Position numbers and translations under genes: made by a program. This document shows, piece by piece, positions 57,891 to 64,000 of a stretch of DNA of 64,000 nucleotides. The notes under the pieces are model-generated. The model ran no database searches. It had not been told where the DNA came from and saw only the letters and a list, made by a program, of their open reading frames with translations. Position 1 is the stretch's first letter; each line of letters starts with the position of its first letter. The DNA is from Gambelia wislizenii (lineage: Eukaryota; Chordata; Lepidosauria; Squamata; Crotaphytidae): the NCBI GenBank assembly GCA_030847615.1, contig JAUMIR010000002.1:119606309-119670308 (forward strand), read 5' to 3'.

Positions 57891-58266
57891 TTGTCCCACT
57901 CCAGCTCTACACCCACTTGCTTCTTCTCCAAGAATCTTGTATCACTGCCATCTTGTCTCTGAAATTATTTCCCTGAAACCTGGATTGGTAGCCCTGTTTG
58001 GGAGTGAGGAGAAGTTATAATTTTTTAAAAAAGAAGCTAAGTGGAGATTCGAACCATGGTCATTTGCAGAGGTGCAAACAAGCAGTCACTCTTAAATTCA
58101 TGGTCAGCACATTTAACCAGAGCAAATGGTAACTTTGATCAAATATTAAATACATTTTTAATACTTTAAAAAAAAAAAACTTGTCATTCCTCCACTTGAG
58201 AGAAGTAAGAAGATAATTTTTTCATACTTCTTCCCTTTTCCAAAGCTCAGATGAAGAACATAAGTG

Positions 58267-58560
58267 ACCAGCCTGGTTAGCGGTGGCATCAGTGGCAGCA
58301 GCAAGTGGGCGGGCAGGCAGGCAGGCAGCCCACACAGCAACATACAGGCGGGGGTGGGCAGCCCAAGCAGCGGGGGCAGCAGTGGGCACCCCAGGCAGCC
58401 CAAGCTGTGGTAGCAGTGGTGAACAGCCCAGGCAGTCCAAACAGTGGTAGAGGCAATGGGCAGTCCAAGCAGGGGTGGCGGGCAGCCTGGGCAACCAAAG
58501 CAGCAGTGGCAGTGGCGAACAGGCGGGCAGGCAAGCAGCCCACGTGGCAGCAGGCGGTGG
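58267..58560. repeat. GC-rich imperfect minisatellite
   Basis: Repeated GGCAGCCCAAGCAG-like units with GGGGCAGCAGTGG variants. Open frames here on both strands are low-complexity products of the repeats. Confidence 0.75.
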
Positions 58561-58610
58561 AGGAAAAGCCTCTTCCCCCAGCTGCTACCACCATGCTTAC
58601 TTTGTGTGTT

Positions 58611-58856
58611 GACAGGCCTTGATATGCCTGCCTGTAAGATCTAGCATGAAGTCTCACCGGACTCAAAATCCTGTGAGACTTCGCATAAGATCTCGCAGGC
58701 AGGCATATAAAGGCCTGCCTATAACATTGAGAGCCATTGTCAGCTGAACCTTTGTGTTGTTGTGGTTCTTTTCTCTTGTGGTTCTTTTCTCCCTGGCCCA
58801 GGGAAGCGAAAGGTACAGCTGCCACACAGAGGTTCAGCTGACAATGGCTGTCAGAG
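58611..58856. repeat. Two successive inverted repeats
   Basis: First: GACAGGCCTTGATATGCCTG with AGATCT pairs with AGATCT and CAGGCAGGCATATAAAGGCC (about 58614-58720). Second: GCCATTGTCAGCTGAACCTT pairs with AGGTTCAGCTGACAATGGCT (about 58732-58848). No coding frame crosses them. Confidence 0.7.
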
Positions 58857-58969
58857 AGAGAAAAAGTTACCAGTGCTGACATGAGGAGCCTTATGTCTGC
58901 CTCAGGGCAGCTTTTGGTTGTCAGTCCTTCTAAGGGGGGTCACCCGGCGTGCCTCCACACACACCCGCA

Positions 58970-59640
58970 CCTCCCCCAGTGATGCCCCTACTGCAAGATC
59001 ATACAATTTCATTATCCAATCTTCTTGTGATGGAATATCCATATATTTCCACTTCTCTGTGTAGAGTAGTCTGGCAGCAGTAATCATATACAGTCTTCCC
59101 TCCGTATCCTCGGGTTTGGTATTCACGCATGTAGGTATTCACGGCTTGAAAATATTCTTAAAAAAATAATAATCCAAAAAGCAAACCTTGATTTTGCCAT
59201 CTTACATAAGGGACACCATTTTGCTATGCCATTGCATATAATGGGACTTGAGTATTCACGGATGTTGGTATCCACGGGGGCCCTGGAACCAAACCCCAGC
59301 GAATATGAAGGGACAACTGTACTACATAACTCTTCTGTACTACTCGATCTGTTCATCCATCAGACCCAGAGGAAACAGTTCTGATTTCAATTGAAATTTG
59401 AATTTCAAAATGTCCTCCATAAAGCGATGGATTTGAATCCAATATTTTATCGCCTACCATATATGATAAAAGGTTCCCTTTTTATTACACTTCCAACAAA
59501 TATTAGTAGAGCCTTTATACGTCTTAGACAATTTTTCTGGCTTTAAATACCAGTGACACACCATCTTATTGAAATTTTCTTTAAGATCATAACTTTTAAA
59601 AATTATTTTTAATAAGACCATTTTAAAATTAAAAAAACTA
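58970..59640 (-). mobile_element. L1 LINE ORF2 C-terminal remnant (antisense), split by a pogo-like MITE
   Basis: On the minus strand, WYLKPEKLSKTYKGS, then CWKCNKKGTFYHIW (59640-59450), and after the inserted element ITAARLLYTEKWKYMDIPS, then EDWIMKLYDLA (59088-58980). This is the conserved C-terminal zinc-knuckle-like region of L1 ORF2. Several stops are present, so it is inactive. Confidence 0.72.
59091..59319. mobile_element. pogo/Tigger-like MITE inserted in the L1
   Basis: Ends CAGTCTTCCCTCCGTATCC and GAATATGAAGGGACAACTG are inverted; TA flanks both ends (59089-59090 and 59320-59321). The 229-bp element has no transposase. L1 sequence is continuous across it. Confidence 0.75.
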
Positions 59641-59829
59641 CAGTGGACCCTTGGTATCCACTGGGGTTTGGTTTCAAGACCCCCCCTCCTATGGATACCC
59701 AAATCTGTGAATACTCAAATCCCATTATATGCAATGGCATAGCAAAATGGTGTCCCTTATATAAGATGGCAAAATCAAGGTTTGCTTCTTGGATTATTAT
59801 TTTTTAAAGAATATTTTCATGCCGTGAAT
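59641..59829. mobile_element. pogo/Tigger-like MITE, second copy, truncated
   Basis: Starts CAGTGGACCCTTGGTATCC after TA and runs inverted to the copy at 59091-59319 (shared TATAATGGGA/TCCCATTATA, CAAGGTTTGC, GGTGTCCCTTAT). It is cut off at TGCCGTGAATG where the DIRS end begins. Confidence 0.7.
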
Positions 59830-59831
59830 GA

Positions 59832-62800
59832 AGAGGTTGCTTACCTGTAACTGTAGTTCTTCAAGTGGCCATCTGTGAATGCACACATTAACGGTTAATC
59901 CTGTGCAGAGCACTTCAGAAAACCATTAGGACCTCTTTACAAATTTTGGTGGTAGCCCCGCTCACTCTCCAACGGCTTATATAAGCCTCCTCCTTGCCTG
60001 CCTCTTTAGTTCCAAACAGCCACTGAGAAAGCAGCTCATAAATCACTCAAGAAAGGTCAGGTCATTAGAGGGGAGGACGCGGAGGACAGTTTGAATTCAC
60101 AGATGACCACTTGAAGAACTTCAGTTACAGGTAAGCAACCTGTTCTTCATGATCTCTGTGAATCCACACATTAAGGGTAGGCTAGCAAGCTCACCTACTG
60201 GCGGAGGGTGTCCTTACCTTGCCCAGGAAAAATAAGACATGGTAACTAATCAAGATGCAACAACTTTATTTTTAACAACTTCATGTAGGCATGCGGGGCA
60301 AGGAGGAAAACATCACCGCTTTGTCTAGAGCAGTATCTGGCTGGGAGACCAAGTCTATCTTGTATGTCTTCACAAAGGTGAGGGGGATAGCCCAAGTAGC
60401 TGCCCTACAGATATCCTGGATCGGGACTCCACTCAGGAAGGCAGTAAAGGTGGAAGTTGCCCTTGTAGAGTGACTGCGGGTATTCCTTGGGACTTGTTTT
60501 CCTGACAATTCAAGCCAGCCTGATTGTAGAAGCAACCCATTTGGAGAAATGCTGCGAGGAAACTGGGTCACCTTTCCGACAGCCCCCATAGCAGACAAAG
60601 AGCCGGGTTGACTTGCGGAACGCAGCGGTCCTATTCACATAGAAGGTGAGAGCATGTCTGATGTCTATTGAGTGTAAGGTACGCTCCACGTCCAAGACAG
60701 GATTCTGGAAGGATGCTGGGAGAACAATGTCCTGATTAAGGTGAAAGGACGATATCACTTTGGGCATAAATGCAATGTCCGGGCGTAGGACTACTTTGTT
60801 GGTGTGGAATCTAATGTACGGTGGGTCTATGTAGAGGGTGCACAGTTCACTTGCACGCCGTGCTGAAGAGATTGCCACTAAGAAGGCGGTCTTCATGGAT
60901 AGGAGGTGCAAATCACAAGTGGCCATAGGTTCAAATGATGCTTTTGACAGGGTGGCCAGCACTAAATCTAGGCTCAAGCTGGTGTCGGGTCAGTTACTGG
61001 CGGGTGGAGATTCTTGTAACCTTTTAGAAAACTTTGGACCAAGGGATGCCTGAAACAGGAGGGACTCCACTCTTCACTCTCCCCTCTTTTTGGAAGTGCC
61101 AGGATATCGCTGCAACGTAACCCCTGATCGAAGACATTGAGAGATGTCGTGAAGATAGCAATGCTAGGAAGTCTAAAAGTTGCAGTATGCTGACAGGTTC
61201 TGATGTAAGAGCATGATCAGATCTGAACTCTTAAAACTTCCTCCATTTGTACTTATATGCCCGCATTGTGGTTGGTCGTTGAGCTGCTGCTATAATGACC
61301 TGGGCCTGCTGTGAGACGCCTACTAGGGGAGGATTAGCCACGCCGTCGGATGAATGGTGGCCAAGTCTGGGTGATTGACACGTCCATCGTGTAGCGTCAG
61401 AAGATCTGGGTGAGATAGTAACCTCCTGAATTGATGCTTGGATATCAGGAGGAGATGAGCAAGCCATACTTGTCATGGCCACCACGGTGTTATGAGAATG
61501 CACCTTGCGCCGTCCTGCTGGAGCTTGGATATTACCCTGGGGAGCAGAGGAAACGGGGGAAAGGCATAGAGGAGGGGGCCAGCCCAATTGAACAGGAAGG
61601 CATCCCCGATGCCCCCGTGTGACCGCAGTTCCCTGGAGCAGAAGATTGGGCACTTGGCGTTCAGTCTGGATGCGAAGAGGTCCACTGCTGGGGTCCCCCA
61701 TGTGGAGAACAGATAGTCTAGGACGCCTTGATTCAGAGACCACTCGTGGTTGCTGGTTCGAGTCCTGCTCAGTGCCTCTGTGATGGAGTTCTGGACTCTG
61801 GGTACGTGAATGGCCGTGAGAGTGATGTTCTGGCACACACACCAGTCCCAAAGCTGAAGGGTTAGATCCAGTAGTGGTTTTGATCGTGTGCCCCCTTGCT
61901 TGTTTATGTAAAATACCATCGTGGTGTTGTCTGATGACACCTGGATCAGGTGGCCCGTTAGGGAGGATTCGAAGGATTTCAAGGCTTTGAAAACTGCTAG
62001 TAATTCTAGAAGGTTGATGTGCCATTCTTTCTCTTGTGGTAACCACGGTCCCTTGATTGTCAGGTCTTGAAAGTGAGCTCCCCAGCCCATGAGTGAGGCG
62101 TCTGTCATGATTGATCTCGTTGGATGCGTCTGTTTGAACGGGATTCCCGCTTGGATGTTGTGTGGGTCGAGCCACCAGTGGAATGTCTTGCGAACAGGTC
62201 GTGGGAGCATCAAGAATTTGTTGGGGCTGTCCCAGAAGGGGTGGTACTTGGAAATGAACCAGGTCTGTAGCAGCCGCATTCTCAGTCTGGCAAGAGGTGT
62301 CACTGCAGTTGTTGACGCCATGTGGCCCAGGGTACACTGGATGGTACTGTATGGTAGACCACTGGTTTCTTATGCACCGATTGATCATGATTTGTAGTGC
62401 TTCGAATCTGTCATCTGGAAGGTAGGCGGTGCCTATGATAGAGTCTATGTTTGCACCAATAAAATGGACTGTGCAGGCGGGAATCAAATGTGACTTTTCT
62501 AAGTTGACCACAAATCCTAAAACCTCTAGGAGTGTGAGAGTCAGGTGGAGATCTTGAGAGAGCTTCTCGGGCATGGTAGCTGCGAAGAGCCAGTCCTCCA
62601 GATAGGGAAAGATGATGACACCTTTCTGTCTAAGCCATGCTACCACTACTGCCACACACTTTGTAAAGACCCTTGGGTCTTTAAAGATCTTTGAAGCAAA
62701 ATGCACTTGAACCTGTTGCGAATGCCAGATAATGTCTGTGGGCTTGTGCAATAGGGATATGGAAATATGAATCCTTGAGATCCAGAGTGGCAAACCACTC

Positions 62801-62990
62801 TCCCTTGTGTAGAAAGGGGAGAATGGTGGAAAGGGACACCATGAGGAACTTCCTTGGTCAAATAAATGTACTGATGTCTCACAGGTCCAAAATAGGATGG
62901 AGGATCCCATCTTTCTTGTCCACTAGGAAGTATCTGGAGAAGAAAGTGGCTCGAAACTGGGCAGAAGGGATGGGCTCTATGCAGAGAGCC
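59832..62990 (-). mobile_element. DIRS-type retrotransposon, degraded
   Basis: On the minus strand, RT at about 62950-62450 (ASKIFKDPRVFTKCVAVVVA, GVIIFPYLEDWLFAA, LGFVVNLEKSHL); RNase H in a shifted frame at 62321-61473 (IMTDASLMGWGAHF, NLLELLAVFKALKSF, VSSDNTTMVFYINKQGG, HVPRVQNSITEALSR); and a tyrosine recombinase at about 61320-60281 (SSARRASELCTL with the first catalytic Arg; RSHSTRATSTF with HxxR; ICRAATWAIPLTFVKTYKID with the nucleophilic Tyr). 59832-60150 holds inverted terminal-type repeats (GGTTGCTTACCTGTAACTG and CAGTTACAGGTAAGCAACC). The catalytic YLDD is YLED and several frameshifts exist, so it is inactive. The 5' end is truncated near 62990. Confidence 0.9.
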
Positions 62991-62994
62991 CCAC

Positions 62995-63498
62995 AGTGTG
63001 GAGATCAAGAAAGCAGAACTGTGTGGCCATTAGTTCCACTGAAACTGAATTTGCAGCCTTGTCTGAGATGGCAAGTGAGGTACAATGGGTAAGGCAGATG
63101 CTTGCAGACCTTGTGGAGCTGTGCCAAATGCCTGTTGAGGTGCACGAGGACTCACAAGCCTGCATAGCCATGGCAGAAGCAGAAAACCTGAAATGCAGGA
63201 CAAAGTACATTGTGGTACGCTACCAAAATGTGAGGCAGTTAATACAAAAAGGTGTCTTGTGTCTGAAGTACTGTCCATCTGAGGACAATGTTGCAGACCT
63301 GCTCACAAAAGCCCTTCCAGCAGGAAGCCATGAGGAGTTGGCAAAGAGGCTGGGCCTTGTCACTAGTGTGTAAAGTGAAAGGTGTCAAGAGGGAAGGTCA
63401 TCCAACAGACGATTGATGTCCAACAATGTATGTTAATGATGTTATGTTGTGATGATAACATGTGTCCTGCACCATAGTTTGACCATTTTGGAGGGGAC
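62995..63498 (+). mobile_element. Ty1/copia retrotransposon, RNase H end of pol
   Basis: Open frame to the stop at 63371-63373: WRSRKQNCVAISSTETEF, SEVQWVRQMLADL, VHEDSQACIAMAEA, RTKYIVVRYQNVRQLI and LKYCPSEDNVADLLTKAL. This is the RNase H and extreme C-terminus of copia-type Pol. A purine-rich GGAGGGGAC polypurine tract (63491-63498) directly precedes the LTR. Everything upstream (gag, protease, integrase, RT) is missing; DIRS sequence abuts at about 62990. Confidence 0.88.
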
Positions 63499-63913
63499 TG
63501 TCAGGAGTTAGAACTCCATTTTAAAATGGCCAAACAAACTGCAGTCATGCTGAGTTAAAATGGCTGACTCCATGAACTGCCTAGTCTTCCTTAGCTACAG
63601 AAGGAGGGTTCATATCGGTGTGTAAGATCATGTGATTGAGTAAGCCAATGCCCTGTAACTGTGTATATGGGGGTGCTCAGAGCAGAGCTCACTCTTCTTC
63701 CTGTGAGTGCTGTGGCCTGGTGAAGCAGTTTCTTCTGGAATTGTAAATACTTGTATATATTGCAACTGAATTTGAAGATAAAAGTGCATCCTGCTTATTT
63801 GGACATCAAACACTCTGTGTGTGAGTATTCTTGGGAGCGGGTTGCTACTGAATCTACTGAGACAGGCTTTTTGGGCTTCTGCTGGGGATTGAGTGTCCTA
63901 TCATCTTCTGACA
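63499..63913 (+). mobile_element. 3' LTR of the copia element
   Basis: 415 bp beginning TGTCAGGAGTTAG after the polypurine tract and ending ATCTTCTGACA: inverted TGTCAG/CTGACA ends. TATA-like TGTATATGG at about 63663. The last 87 bp of the window after it are unassigned. Confidence 0.78.
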
Positions 63914-64000
63914 GCCCCACCTCCCTGAGACCAGGTGCTCAGATAGAGGACTGAGGCTGTTTTTGAAGGCATAGAGAAATTTATTTGGGCATCATCAGCA

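Noticed and set aside
58289..58882. 197-residue frame on the minus strand
   Set aside because: Low-complexity translation of a GC-rich minisatellite and inverted repeats.

Overview
The window looks like vertebrate nuclear DNA, most probably from a squamate reptile (lizard or snake). It has single-exon bitter taste receptor (TAS2R) genes in a tandem cluster. Around them is a dense squamate-type repeat load: CR1, L2, L1 and Bov-B/RTE LINE pieces, a tRNA-derived SINE with an AAC-rich tail, a 5S-rRNA-headed SINE, a DIRS-type tyrosine-recombinase retrotransposon, a Ty1/copia 3' end, solo LTRs and many hairpin MITEs. The host genes are three open TAS2R genes on the + strand (4249-5151, 21219-22121, 28663-29568) and one TAS2R pseudogene on the - strand (46109-45221). 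No other convincing host gene is visible. All other long open frames are transposon coding sequence, antisense repeat sequence or low-complexity sequence.

Layout. 0-3.6 kb: LINE 3' fragment, AG microsatellite, MITE, and a diverged copy of TAS2R downstream flank. 3.65-5.9 kb: TAS2R copy 1 with conserved upstream module and flank. 6-20.5 kb: repeat-dominated spacer with a truncated CR1 (8.4-9.4 kb), a 5S SINE (14.3 kb), an antisense CR1 split by a solo LTR (15.3-17.15 kb) and a 2.8-kb L2 with a long open frame (17.2-20.0 kb). 20.7-23.7 kb: TAS2R copy 2. 24.2-25.6 kb: tandem repeats and a 349-bp near-perfect palindrome. 26-30 kb: TAS2R copy 3, whose upstream flank is split by a decayed LINE. 31.4-57.1 kb: a very large inverted repeat with arms 31402-43675 and 48190-57135. 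Its 4.5-kb spacer holds the TAS2R pseudogene. The arms look about 99% identical where sampled; the main difference is a 3.3-kb CR1 present only in the left arm. 57.1-64 kb: half of a hairpin element, GC-rich minisatellite, L1 remnant with an inserted pogo-like MITE, a DIRS element (- strand), and a copia 3' end with its LTR (+ strand).

How it fits together. The four TAS2R copies share not only coding sequence but about 200 bp of upstream sequence, with an octamer-like TTTGCAT element followed about 40 bp later by a TATA-like box. The three open genes keep the octamer core and the pseudogene has lost it. Copies 1 and 2 share a 148-bp stretch of complete identity inside otherwise diverged coding sequence, which points to gene conversion. 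The most unusual large-scale structure is the inverted duplication. Its outer right boundary lies at the loop of a hairpin MITE, and MITEs of the same family are abundant inside the arms.
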